Origin: Chara braunii
Lineage: Eukaryota; Streptophyta; Charophyceae; Charales; Characeae
Reading direction: 5' to 3'
Assembly: GCA_003427395.1 (NCBI GenBank)
Contig: BFEA01000037.1
Location: 2,129,279 to 2,152,219, forward strand
Length of the DNA: 22,941 bases
Made by a program: the position numbers and the translations under genes. Below are positions 1 through 9,940 of this stretch, one piece after another; position 1 is the first letter of the stretch, and each line of letters starts with the position of its first letter. The notes under the pieces are model-generated. The model saw only the letters and a program-made list of their open reading frames with translations. It did no database searches and was not told the DNA's origin.

Positions 1-453
1 CAACTCAATACAACGGCTGTCTGAATAGGATTCATAACCCCACTGTACACTCATCAAGTACACTCGGGAACACAGCATCTACCTAATCATCCACAGAATA
101 CCTAGCCCCTGTCCTCTCCTGCTGGGAAAACTCACACCCTGAGTGCTATAAACTCCCAAATCCCATTCAGAGCAGCAATAGCTTCTGAGTCACACAACCA
201 AATGTAACTAAATGGTCTCATATATCGCACAACTAAGTCCTACCCCTAGGTCGTAACCCACGAAGAAACTCAGGAGGGAACAAGCGAACAAAAGTCGAAC
301 GCATATGTACGATCGGATGGAAACTCACCCCACCACTCCTATGTACACACACATCTAGGGCCCGCTCGACTGACTCAAGATATGTACACCCCTAACCCCA
401 CCCTGTGTGAGTCAAGGATCTCTAGTCCTACCAATATATAGACAGACCGGTCC
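1..453 (-). other. Non-coding stretch downstream of the 3' gag-like ORF
   Basis: No convincing reading frame or LTR-like match is seen here. On the minus strand it directly follows the stop codon of the second gag-like ORF, so it is probably the element's 3' untranslated region, before a polypurine tract outside the window. A GTAAGT splice-donor-like hexamer (456-461) overlaps the stop codon of that ORF, so the real 3' end of the coding region could lie in a later exon. I saw no strong matching acceptor. Confidence 0.4.
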
Positions 454-3204
454 CTACTTACACAATTCCTCCTCGTTCTGCTTATATAACTGAGCCCTGC
501 CCCCATCTGGAGCTCGCTCCACTATCCTGCCTTGTCTGTCATAAAATTTGCCGTCGACCTCCGCAACTCGCCCCTCGACCTTATCCTCACGGAGCTCTGG
601 ACAGTCCACGCCTCTATGCCCTCCCTCCTTGTACCAGAAACAGGAGGTATCATGCCACCTAGCAGTCTTCTTCTTTCTCCCCTGCAAACTCGATGCCGAA
701 GGCGTCCCCATGGTCTCAGTAGTCACCTCATGACACGAGGGCAACCCCACATGCCCCTGAGGTCCGGGCTCCATAGCCTCAGCACCTCCACCCCTTCGTG
801 CAGCCGCACTCCCTGGCCCGCGCTCTGGCGTATCCAACTCTCGGGGTCCCTCTCCATGCGCCCTCTCTGTCATCATCGCCTCATCCCTACATACTCTTGA
901 CGGTTGAGAGCCCCCCATAGCGGCGGGCTCACTCATGACCTCCTGCTGCTGTTGCCGTCGCGAGTCAGGCCCTCCTGAGTCGGTCCCCGTGGCCCAGGAG
1001 CCCAACTCCGCCCTCAACTCCCCCAACCTCGGGGCATGCTCTGGAGCGTCGAGTCCCTGAGGCCCCTCCTGTGGAGTGCCTATCCCCATGGCTGCCGCCA
1101 GCTCATGCAAGCGCGAACCTCTCCTCTCCGTGGACATAGCCATAAGCGACTCCTGCGCGCCACTCTCCTTCTCGACTACGTCCAAGGGCGCCTCCTCCAT
1201 TGGCTCGGCTTGTCGAGGGACCTCCACCGCTGCTCCCTGACCCGGCGAAGCCTGCACCCCTCGGCCCTGGCTATCGGCACCGGCTCGCCCCATCTGGCTA
1301 GCCTCCNAGGCTGCCGAGAGCCTANCCACAGCGGCCGCCATCTCCNCAAATCTCCTCTCCCANTCAACCTCTCTAGCCCTNCTCCTCGCCCTCTCCTCGG
1401 CAAGCTGNGTAGTCAGGTGCTCCACCTCCAACTCCTTAACNNTGAGCTCATTGNTGAGTAGATTATACCACTGNAAGGATGTGACTGCCGTCTCGCATAC
1501 CCTCCGATCCATGCGCTCAATCGCCTGCCTGGTCGCGGAGAACCCCAAGTCCCCCATCTCTCTCAACTCACTCNTCTNCTCGTCCGCCTGTCCNGCCTCT
1601 CGTGACCTCNGGCGGGCTGCATCCCTCTGGCTCTCATACCTAGCCCACAACTCGTCGATCCTCTGCTCACTCGTCTTGGGCTCGACCGGCGGTGTCGGCT
1701 CTATCCCCGCCGCCTCCATCTCAGCCTGTCTTGCGTATATCTCGTCCAGACGGACCCGCACTCAGGCGGACTTCTCTTTGCGGGTCTCTCTTGGGGTTCC
1801 TCCCATTCGCGGCCCCTGGTCTCCTGGAGTCGACGCCTCCGCCTCCGCCTCCATCCCTGTGCTCGCGCGCGGTACTACTGGCGGTAACTCTGCTGAAACG
1901 GGCTCCTCGATATCCGAGCTCTTGGTCGCCTGCGTGGCCGAGGGCAAGTCAAGGAGCGCCTCCATCCTCGCTCTCTGACACACACCCTGGTTCTCCGCCT
2001 CTGCCTCCTGCTCAGGTATAGTGGTGGCCTTGGGGGGAAACTCCGGGATCTCCTCGCTGCCTGGCTCAGGAATCCCCTCTGGCCATGAACGCTGTGCTGG
2101 CTCTGGAGCTGGGGAGCATGGAGGGGTATCGTCCCCAACCGTGATCACCTCTCTCCCCTGAGGTCGTACTGGATCCGGCCGCTCGGCTGCCATCTCAAGG
2201 TCCTGCGGCTCCTCTCGGTCTCGCATGTCTGTCTCCATCTCAGGGTCGAGGGGCTCCTCCAATGGCACGTAGCACGCCGGCTCAACTGAGCCCTCTCCCA
2301 GCCGTGAGGCCTCCCATTGGGATACATCGAGATGCGTCGCCAAGCTTCGGAACGGCGTCTCTCTTGGTATGTCTAGCTCCTGCGTTGATGGCAATGGCGA
2401 GGGCGGCCTTAACTCCTCGCTCGTAATCCGCCGAAACTCAACCGCCCTGAGGCCACAAGCAGGGAACGACTCCCTTGCCAATGCGGGCTCTACTGGCTCA
2501 TCCTCCCGCTGGGCCGGGGCTCCCCGTCCCTCTCTGGCCAGCCCCGCCTCTCTCGGTGCCGGTTCCCTTGGCCTCTTGCTTCGCCGCCGCCTCTCAACTC
2601 TGGGCTCGTGCCTCTCGTGTTGTGGCCATCCGAACGCCCTCCTAAGCTGGGCCTGACAGTCCTCCCAGTCTCGAGCCCTCTCCTGAATTTGCTTGACCGC
2701 CTGCTTCTCTGCCCGCCTCGTCCAGATAAGTAGGGCCTGCACCCATTCCCCCTGCGCAACCCCCAGACTCAACATGTAGTGCTCATATGCGGGGATGAAC
2801 TCATCAGCATTCCCCTCCTCCAATCGAATGGGCATGCCATCACGCCCCCTAGGGGAAACTCTCAACCTCTGCATCCCGGCNTCCACGTCTGGCCAAGTCA
2901 GGGTCTCCTCACATATCTGAGCGAAAGGCTCCTCGAATCGCCCTATGCCCCTCAAGTGGTGAATCCTTTCCGCCATTGACCACCCTCTCTCTGCCGCATG
3001 GTCCCGATATACGTCCAAGAAGAGCTCAATGTTGTCATCATCAAACTCAGGCGTAGGCTCCCTCCTATGCGGCTCGTGCTGCTCGCCCCTTCCCTCCATC
3101 CCCTGGGGCCCCTGGCGTGGCCATGTGTCCCTCCCACCCCTCTGCATGACTGCCGTCGAAAAATCAGACCTGCACAACAGGCGAGAGACAACAAGCATGC
3201 ACAC
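454..3204 (-). pseudogene. Second gag-like ORF downstream of pol, broken by one in-frame TGA
   Basis: Two open stretches (3204-1765 and 1761-454) share one frame and are separated only by a TGA at 1762-1764; together they span about 916 codons. The N-terminal part (roughly residues 50-200) is helical and tryptophan-containing, like a retrotransposon capsid. A long Pro/Glu/Arg-rich middle follows, then a Glu/Arg/Ala-rich segment that looks like a coiled coil. Near residues 855-868 is a zinc-knuckle-like stretch, CFWYKEGGHRGVDC, in which the second Cys of CX2CX4HX4C is Tyr (codon 631-633). After it comes a DGKFYDRQGRIV segment that resembles DGDIYDRWGTHID just after the knuckle in the upstream Gag. 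That makes this a likely Gag paralogue. The 3204 start is a GTG. ATG 3198 is next, and ATG 3147 is more likely because it follows a good splice acceptor (3171-3170). An env-like or accessory role cannot be excluded. Confidence 0.7.
1307..1610. other. Cluster of isolated N bases
   Basis: Fourteen single N bases fall within about 300 bp (first 1307, last 1610), with one more at 2881. They lie in the coiled-coil-coding part of the second gag-like ORF. Scattered single Ns rather than a run suggest unresolved consensus among near-identical repeat copies, not a scaffold gap. Residues encoded here are uncertain. Confidence 0.85.
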
Positions 3205-3351
3205 AGTAGGGTCAGCAACCGAGCCATCGGCCTAGGGAAATCCCACATACACTCCACACCCATCCACCCCAATCACCCACCTGTCTAGCCGTCCGACCCG
3301 GGTAATACATAGGCAAGACTCTATCCCTAACGAGGTCTCATGGCCCCTTAC
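3170..3351 (-). promoter_or_regulatory. Candidate intron or splice acceptor ahead of the 3' ORF
   Basis: On the minus strand the end of pol runs into AG|GTAAGG (GT at 3351-3350), a near-consensus donor. About 180 nt later comes a pyrimidine-rich stretch ending in TTGTGCAG (AG at 3171-3170), a near-consensus acceptor. The first ATG after it (3147) opens the second gag-like frame. The pol stop codon lies just upstream of the donor, so splicing here would not fuse the two proteins. The acceptor would make more sense with a donor in the 5' leader, for example AG|GTGAG near 10097, giving a retrovirus-like subgenomic mRNA. This is motif reading only. Confidence 0.4.
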
Positions 3352-4459
3352 CTATTCCTTGGCCACGAACTTCTTCAGCCTTGTCCCTGATACCCAGTCT
3401 TGCCATCCTGCCCCGTCCAGCTCCTCAATTTGGTAGGCCCCAAACTCGCCACACCGCACGATCCTATAGCGTCCCAGCCACCGTTTGTCGAGTTTTCTGG
3501 ACCACTGCTTTTCCAGCGAGGACTCATACAGCAGCACCACATCCCCAACCTTCAGTGGATCCTTCCTTATTCAGGCCATCTGGTCCTACCTCATCTTGTC
3601 TTCCATGCGACTTCTCTCCACCTGACCAGCAGCCTCTCGTAGCCTTTCTTCAACGGCCCACACCTGCCGTGCTCGTATATCGAGCAGCTCCTCAAAGGAC
3701 AGGTCCACTTCCAGATCCTGGCACCTCCACGTCTTCATGAAGCTTTCTATGGGAAAGGGGGCATGCCTTCCGTACCATAGCGTGGCTGACGCATACTTGG
3801 TAGTCCTTTTCACTGTAACATTTTCCACGAAAAATGCTGCTCTCAGGAATTTCGGCCACTGGTTAGGCTTCCCTTCAGTCCATTTGGCCAGGAGATTCGT
3901 GATGGTACTATGCCCCCTCTCCACAGGCGCGTTTGCCTGGGGGTGCGCGGCAGTAGTGTAATTTGCTATCACGCCGTATCCCGCAAGCAAGGTCCGCACC
4001 TCGTTACAAGTAAACTCCGACCCCCGGTTCATCACAAACTCTCTGACAAATGGATAGCGCAAGAAGTCCTCTTCGATGCACCTTGCTAGAACTGGGTCAG
4101 TTTTTGTGCGGATAGCCCGACCGTCCACAAACCCAGTAAGGTTGTCCCGTGCATCGAAGATATAGTTACTTCCATCCTCCCCAAGTGGCATGAACAACAG
4201 GTCCAGGTGTACAATTGCCCCCACTTCCCTTTCCAACCTGGGGTGTAGAGGCTCCCCAGGCCTTTGCGCCGACCTCTGCTGGCAAGGCACACAGGACTGG
4301 CAGTACTTGATGACCATAGTCAGCATTCCATCCCAATGGTATAACTCACTTATCTTCGCGCACGTGGCACTAACCCCTCTGTGCCCCCCTGCTATACCAT
4401 CGTGCAAGGCTGCTATGACATCGATCTGTCGGTTCCTTCCACATACGACCCTCTTGGGG
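3352..4459 (-). pseudogene. Integrase domain of pol, inactivated
   Basis: Integrase joins element cDNA to host DNA. The order visible is an N-terminal zinc-binding part (a His pair in HDGIAGGH and a Cys pair in CQSC), the RNase-H-fold core, and a C-terminal module resembling GPY/F (a W-x-G-R-Y variant) ending at 3352. In the catalytic triad the first Asp is present (HLDLL, codon 4201-4203) and the Glu is present (VERGH, codon 3919-3921). The second Asp, expected before RGSEF, is Asn (codon 4027-4029). In-frame TAG (3586-3588) and TGA (3571-3573) cut off the C-terminal module. Upstream, the frame changes at a G run on the plus strand (4456-4459), consistent with loss of one base, so the RNase H frame no longer runs into integrase. 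Confidence 0.9.
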
Positions 4460-5621
4460 TTTCAACTTGTCGCTTTATGAACAGATGGCCATCTCTCACT
4501 ACGTAGAGATGCCTCATCTTCTAGGTTTTGGCACTTGCGTCCCTATCCCTTATTTCGCACGACAGGAGTAACCCCAATTCCCGATAAATTTTGTCATACT
4601 CCTCAGCACGGAAGACCTCCCTAATCTCTCCCTCTTCGAACTCGTCGTCCTGATTTTCAGTAATGAGAATCTCGCCCTCTTCGGAGCTGGCTGCGCTCCT
4701 CTGGTCAAAGTTTCCTTGCAGGAGCGTGTTGGTGAGCAAGTACATCCCTCCCATTAGTTGTTCATGCTCCTCTACCTGGGTCGGACCTTCCTCTATCATC
4801 CTTACCTCGTCCGCTAGACTATGTGTCCTTGCCATTGTCAGCCTAATTATCTAGCCAACATCCCTACTCCCCCACGGATCTTCTTCCTGGAAGGGCTTGA
4901 GGATCAACTCCTCCTTCTGCTCGTACCCCCTTGGTGCTAGCCATATAGGATGCGTGACACAGCTAGGCACCCTCAGCGACCACTCATTTATGTGGAGGCG
5001 GACATCCTTCTTCTGATCCAAGAACCCGTCAACTGGTGGGGTGTCCTCAATTGACTCTTGACCCGCTCCATCCCAGTTGATACGGCTCAGCCCATCTGCC
5101 CTGTTCTTGTCCCTGGGAATCCTCTCCAACTCAAAGTTAAACATCCAAATGTAGGTCAACCACTTCGCGATGGTTGGGTCAGATGGAGTATAACTTTTCA
5201 CGGAACACGCAAGCGCAGTAGGGTCCACCCTCAAAATAAGTCTCTTGCCAAAGATGTAATTACGGAAGGTCCTTAGGCAATGGAGCACCGCCAACGTTTC
5301 TTTCTTGAACTGCGAGTAATTTCTTTCAGTCATATTGAGGGTGTGACCTTCAAATCTCAGCGGCCCCTCCTTCCCATCAGCATCCGCCTGAATCAGGACT
5401 CCTCTTAAGGCAGTTGGCCCAGCGTCCGTCTCGACAACGAATGGCTTCTCCTCCGTGGCCTCGTAGTTCGGCGCTCCTAGTACCAAACCTCCTTCCTTAA
5501 ATTCTCTCTTCATCCTTTCCACAGCCCTTTCTTGGTCCTCGCCCCAGACCCATTCCTGATCCTGACGCACCAACTTTCTTAAAGGCTCCATCTTGGTGGC
5601 GAAATCCTTCACAAAACTCCT
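4460..5621 (-). pseudogene. RNase H domain and RNase H-integrase linker of pol
   Basis: This continues the RT frame after the TAG at 5622-5624. The first part (5612-4854) is the RT connection followed by a Ty3-type RNase H. Expected acidic residues are visible in ETDAG, in KKETLAVL, in RVDPTAL, and in NRADGLSR near the end of the domain. RNase H would remove the RNA strand of the RNA-DNA hybrid during reverse transcription. A TAG at 4851-4853 ends this stretch. The same frame then reopens into an acidic, low-similarity linker (4835-4524), which ends at another TAG (4521-4523). The remaining bases to 4460 encode the start of the integrase region in the same frame before the frameshift. No acidic RNase H residue looks lost, but the protein could not be made in one piece. 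Confidence 0.87.
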
Positions 5622-6746
5622 CTAAAACCCGCAGGTCCCAATGAAGCTCCTCACGTCCGTTATCGACTGGAAGGGGACTGACCACTCCAGGATCTTGTCC
5701 GTCTTCTTTACATCTGGCCTCCGCCCTTTCTCGTTGCAGACAAAGCCCATAATCGTGGCCTCCCTCATGCAATGCTTCGACTTGGGGCCACTCGCCGTCA
5801 GGTTGTGTTTTTCCAGCAGACCCAGAACCTGATCGATATCCTGGACGTGCTTCGAGACAAACCGCCTCACTCTTGGCATCACTTCGTCTTCCTCCTTCTC
5901 CTTTGGACCCTTGACCGCCAAGTCGTTAATGTCGGGCTGAGTGATATGTGGACTAACTGTCTGCATGGCCCTAATCATGTGCCTTTGCACCATTGCCACT
6001 GCATTAGTCCACCCCTGAGGTGCCACGTTCATGTGGATCAGCCCCCTTGGCGTATGCATTGCCGTCACTGGCCTATCCGGTGGGTATACAGAAAACTGGT
6101 CATACCCAGAGTAAAGGTCTATAAGTGAGATTACAGGCCTTCCTGCGCATGACTCTGACAGGGCGTTCGTGTTCGGTAACCCTCCCGCGTCCCGCACCGT
6201 CACTGCATTCAATCGTTGCAAATCCTGCACCCACCGTAGCGTTCCGTTTGGCTTGATAAAACAAAACCAGGGGGAAGCATACGGTCCACTGGAGTAATCT
6301 GCCACATACGTCCTCATCTTCCCATCCAAGTAATCCACCACCTTCTTCTCCTCATCCGGATTCGGATACCGCGCGCCCTTCAGGTTCCATGGCTCGTGTG
6401 GGACGGTATGGATTCGTATCATTGGGATCTTATCCACGTCCAACCTCCCACGCTCGTCATCATTAAACGCATACGCGCAATGCCTCATCTTCATGGTTTC
6501 CACCATCAGGGTCCTTTCCTGGGGCGAAAGGAACTCGGGCTCGCCAATTATCAGCCCTTCCTCATTCTCATTATTGATGCGGCACGACCCTGCCTGCGAG
6601 CGCTCCTGCATACATCTTATCAGTCCTCGCTCCCGCTCATAGTAGGCTTCCTCATCCTCCGTGACAAGCACGGGGACCGGGCGGCACCTCTTGTCTATAG
6701 TCTTGTACCGCCTTTGGGAACCCTGCTTAAGCCCTCCTCTAAAAAA
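5622..6746 (-). pseudogene. Reverse transcriptase domain of pol, catalytic box mutated
   Basis: Entered by a presumed -1 shift at 6746-6740; the frame is open from there to a TAG at 5622-5624. Counting from the GTG at 6671, RT motifs appear in order. ASPWFCFIKPNG is near residue 132. The first catalytic Asp is in SLIDLYSGYDQ (D185). TPRGLIHMNVAPQGWTNA, around 208-223, matches the segment before the palm core. At the Y/F-x-D-D position (247-250) the sequence reads D-I-N-D, so the aromatic residue and the first of the two metal-binding Asp residues are changed (Asn codon 5925-5927). Established RT biochemistry needs both Asp residues, so polymerase activity should be absent. The TAG falls in the conserved segment just after SFIGTCGF. 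No in-frame ATG is needed if the frameshift is used. Confidence 0.92.
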
Positions 6747-9700
6747 GGCCGACTTGTCGTTTGGGCCTGGGCCATCGCAGGGTCTCCCCTCCTTCCTGGG
6801 AGCCGGTATATCAACTCCACCTCTCCCGCCTGAGGGCTTTCTAGGACGTGCTCTATCAACGCCTTTATGGCCTCGGGGTCTGCCATATCATGCGCCACCA
6901 CCACCTCCATTGCCTTATTCACATCGTTAAGGCTCAAGGACAACACCTCGCCTGCTCCTTCCTCCTCTTGCTCCTCCCGGAGTCTCCGTCGCGCGTACTC
7001 AAACTCCTCGAAGGTAAAGGAGCCGAGGTTGAGCCTGTTCCTTCCGCTTCCGGGCCCTGTGTTCCGGCACTTGATGATTTCATAGTTTCCGCAAGCCGGA
7101 TCAGATAGAGCCAGGATCATCGTCCCCTCATACATGTTGAAGACCACGGTCTCCGTTCCGCAGAGGAACGACCTCCCCAAAAGAATAGGGTCGTCGACGT
7201 CGGGCATGACGAAGAAGCACGTCCGCGCCCTTACTCTCCCAATCTCTACCATCACATTAGACGTGGTGCCGCAGAAAATGGCCTTGCAGTTGGCGCCATG
7301 TAACACGCCATGGTCCGAATGGTCGACCTCCAGCCCCAACATGGTCGCGTCCCGCTCCCGGATGATATTCATCTCCGCGCCCGTGTCCACCATTGCAATG
7401 CTCGGTTGGTCCCTCACCTTCAGGTCCACCAACCCACATGCCACACATTTCCAGTCCATCCTGGTGCCCGCCTCTGTCCACTCTATCTCCCTGGGCAGAA
7501 TTGAGCTCAGGTGGACATTGGGCATTAACCTTCGCGAGAGCCGCCCTTTAAGCTCGCCACGGAGCCTTGGTGCCGACGCCAAAATGTCCTTTAAGTTCAT
7601 CAAATCGTTATGGCCCTCCAGGAGTTTGTCCACCATTCGCTCCACGTCAAAACCTTCCTCAAGTCGAACTGCGTACCTTTTCCTCTTTGGCACGCCATCA
7701 TGCAGGCTTGGCTCCATCCCTCCCTGAGCCCCTCTCTTCTTGGCCCTCTGCTCCGCCCTCCGGTCCTTCTCTTGCCGGAGATTCTCGTCCTCTTCGTCAT
7801 CACCCTCATCTTCCTCTTCTTGAACCTCCACCACTTCTTTCCTTCGTTCAGGCTCAGGCTCCTTTCGAGGAGGCGCCCGACTAGGTGCCTGGCTAGGCAC
7901 CTGACTGGCGGTAGCCTTGCTTTGGCCCCTAGTCTGCGCGGCCTGTGGTACCCTTCCATGCGACGTAGGGGGCCTGAAGGTCATCCCTGACCTAGGACCT
8001 GTCCCAGCCGTAGCCACACTTGGGCACCCTTGCGGTCCCGACGATGACTCCGGGCCGGACCCATAGAGCATCACTTCAGGGAGGCTCATTTCCCACTCTC
8101 GGGCCTTTTCACACATTGCCCTTAGCCATTCCTGATACCTGCCGACCTTTGCAAGCAGGTCCTCCATCCTCTCTAGGATGGTTGAGGCTGACTCTCTCAC
8201 CACCTCCTGCGCCTCATCGTCGGACTCAACAACTATAGGCTCCTCCTTTATAGTCCCCGCCTTCGGCTGCTGGGTCACTTCATCATTTTCGTCCACAATC
8301 TCCTCGACTCTTACACCCGGGTCTTGCCTTTCCTGCCATATCCTGAACATTGTCGGGGCTGCTAGAGGCCCGGCCGCTGCCCGCCTAAGGGCTTCCTGCC
8401 TGATTCCTCCCGGGGTCTTGGGGTCAATGTGCGTTCCCCACCGGTCGTATATATCCCCGTCCATACAGGTGAAGATTAATCCTGCCTTTTCGTCGCCCCG
8501 CCGCTGTTGGCAGAATCGTACGGTGTGGCCCACCTCGGCACAATGCCAACAAGTTGCGCTCCGCCAGTCGAAGCGGGGCCTCCCATACCCTTGACCCCCT
8601 CCCTGGCTACCTTGGCCATCCTGGTTTTGACCCCCTTGACCATTCCAGCCTCCTCCACGGCCTCCACCATTTCCTCCTCGCCCCCGGCCGCCCCCTCCTC
8701 TACCTCCTTGGCCCTGGCCCCCATTGCCCTGCCCGCCTTGTCCTTGGCCTCCTCCCCCGGCCACACTAGCTTGCGAGGCCTGCTGGGAGGACGGCGGTTG
8801 AGTCACGGGCTGGCTTTGAGTCGCCGGGTAGCTCGAGGGGCCCATACTTGCGGATGGGCCTGAATAGGGGGCCATGTGCCCCGCGTGGGCCTGACTCCTT
8901 CCACACGAGACGCAGTGGTTACAACTGGGCCAGGGCGTAGATTGGCAATGCGGCACCCAGTATCCACAAGATGGCGGCGGCCCCATGTGCGATGATCCGG
9001 CTGGCGCGGGCTCTGTGGCGGCCGCGGCGACAGGTGGTGGTGCGGCAAGGGCTTGGGGAACCTGCCCTTTCCCTGATCCCTGTCCCCCCAGTAGCAGATT
9101 ACGTTGCTTCCTCTGGGCCTTAGTCAGGGCTTGGGAGCCCGTCTCCCCTCCGCCGTAGTCTTCTCGCCCTGCCTCCTCATCTCCTACTCCTGACGCCCGG
9201 GCTTGGGCCACTGCCACCACTCTTTTCTGTAGTTCTGCCTCACTATCATACCCCAGTGCCACCAACACGTCCGTGACTATTCTCTTCACCCCTGGGGTCC
9301 CGGATGCAGTAGCATCCCTCTCCTTCCTCTTGTGCCTTCGCAACCTCATTTGGTGCTGCTCCACCTGGTCCAGGCTCCCTTCTTCCACTCCCTTGTCAAT
9401 GGTCGCCCAGGTGAGCCTCTCGCTTCCTTCCCCATGCTTCGTCAGCTCTATGGCCTCCGAGCCTGAAAGCAGCCCCAAAAATGTGGCGCACTGCGCCTCC
9501 TCATAAATCCCGTGCACTTTCCTCGCCCTTTTCTTGAACTCGTGCACAAACGCCCCAATGGTAGAGAAGTCTTCTTTGTTCATGGCCTCCAAGTCGGCTA
9601 TGGTCAACAGGCCGTCCCCCAGCCTATACTTCCTTCGCATTAGGTCTCCAAACTTTGCCCAACTGCCACTGGCTGCGTCCACAACCTTAGTTACTTCCCG

Positions 9701-9940
9701 ATGGTGACTGTGCAAGACATACCTCAGGACCCCCTGGAGCTTGACCTCATCTGACAGTCCCACCGACGCCTTCTCTGTCAGATCCAGCCAATCAGATACC
9801 CGATCCCCTTTGAAGTGGAATGTCTCGACTTTTGGGACATTGCTTGGCACCCTCTCGCGCTTGTCCAGGGCATCGATGAGGTCATCGAGCGTCACAAGCT
9901 TCCTCCCACCGTCCGCCATCTCTTCTGGCATCTTGGCCAA
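6695..9940 (-). CDS. Gag-protease polyprotein of the Ty3/gypsy-like element
   Basis: This is an intact 1081-codon ORF starting at ATG 9940. Residues about 35-230 form an alpha-helical capsid-like region (DWLDL, FVHEFKKRARKVHG). Residues about 300-460 are Pro/Ser-rich and then strongly Gly/Gln-rich, followed by a perfect CX2CX4HX4C zinc knuckle, CWHCAEVGHTVRFC (464-477), for RNA packaging. A charged Glu/Lys/Arg-rich linker leads to a retropepsin-like aspartic protease: active-site VDTGAE (D852) and the paired hydrophobic-Gly motif ILLG (919-922). The protease would cleave the polyprotein within the particle. The ORF ends 45 nt after a slippery heptamer that leads into pol. Gag and protease in one frame with pol in -1 is a different arrangement from the common single Gag-Pol ORF of plant Ty3 elements. 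Its intactness contrasts with the broken pol. Confidence 0.93.
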   Translation of the reverse strand: MAKMPEEMADGGRKLVTLDDLIDALDKRERVPSNVPKVETFHFKGDRVSDWLDLTEKASVGLSDEVKLQGVLRYVLHSHHREVTKVVDAASGSWAKFGDLMRRKYRLGDGLLTIADLEAMNKEDFSTIGAFVHEFKKRARKVHGIYEEAQCATFLGLLSGSEAIELTKHGEGSERLTWATIDKGVEEGSLDQVEQHQMRLRRHKRKERDATASGTPGVKRIVTDVLVALGYDSEAELQKRVVAVAQARASGVGDEEAGREDYGGGETGSQALTKAQRKQRNLLLGGQGSGKGQVPQALAAPPPVAAAATEPAPAGSSHMGPPPSCGYWVPHCQSTPWPSCNHCVSCGRSQAHAGHMAPYSGPSASMGPSSYPATQSQPVTQPPSSQQASQASVAGGGGQGQGGQGNGGQGQGGRGGGGRGRGGNGGGRGGGWNGQGGQNQDGQGSQGGGQGYGRPRFDWRSATCWHCAEVGHTVRFCQQRRGDEKAGLIFTCMDGDIYDRWGTHIDPKTPGGIRQEALRRAAAGPLAAPTMFRIWQERQDPGVRVEEIVDENDEVTQQPKAGTIKEEPIVVESDDEAQEVVRESASTILERMEDLLAKVGRYQEWLRAMCEKAREWEMSLPEVMLYGSGPESSSGPQGCPSVATAGTGPRSGMTFRPPTSHGRVPQAAQTRGQSKATASQVPSQAPSRAPPRKEPEPERRKEVVEVQEEEDEGDDEEDENLRQEKDRRAEQRAKKRGAQGGMEPSLHDGVPKRKRYAVRLEEGFDVERMVDKLLEGHNDLMNLKDILASAPRLRGELKGRLSRRLMPNVHLSSILPREIEWTEAGTRMDWKCVACGLVDLKVRDQPSIAMVDTGAEMNIIRERDATMLGLEVDHSDHGVLHGANCKAIFCGTTSNVMVEIGRVRARTCFFVMPDVDDPILLGRSFLCGTETVVFNMYEGTMILALSDPACGNYEIIKCRNTGPGSGRNRLNLGSFTFEEFEYARRRLREEQEEEGAGEVLSLSLNDVNKAMEVVVAHDMADPEAIKALIEHVLESPQAGEVELIYRLPGRRGDPAMAQAQTTSRPFLEEGLSRVPKGGTRL
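6740..6746 (-). promoter_or_regulatory. Probable -1 ribosomal frameshift site (U UUU UUA)
   Basis: In the gag-protease frame the codons CCT TTT TTA give the heptamer T TTT TTA, an X XXY YYZ sequence identical to the classic lentiviral slip site. The -1 frame has no stop from here through the RT domain, while the zero frame stops at 6695. About 28 nt downstream the transcript can form an 8-bp stem (GGCGGTAC with GTGCCGCC, one U-G pair). That is farther than the usual 5-9 nt spacer, so the stimulatory structure is uncertain. Confidence 0.72.

Noticed and set aside
3205-3351. Possible LTR between integrase and the 3' gag-like ORF
   Set aside because: No similarity to the LTR at 10334, no primer-binding site, and only 147 bp long.
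5622-5624. Programmed readthrough of the TAG inside RT
   Set aside because: The stop lies inside a conserved domain, further stops follow, and the catalytic box is also mutated, so simple decay is the better explanation.
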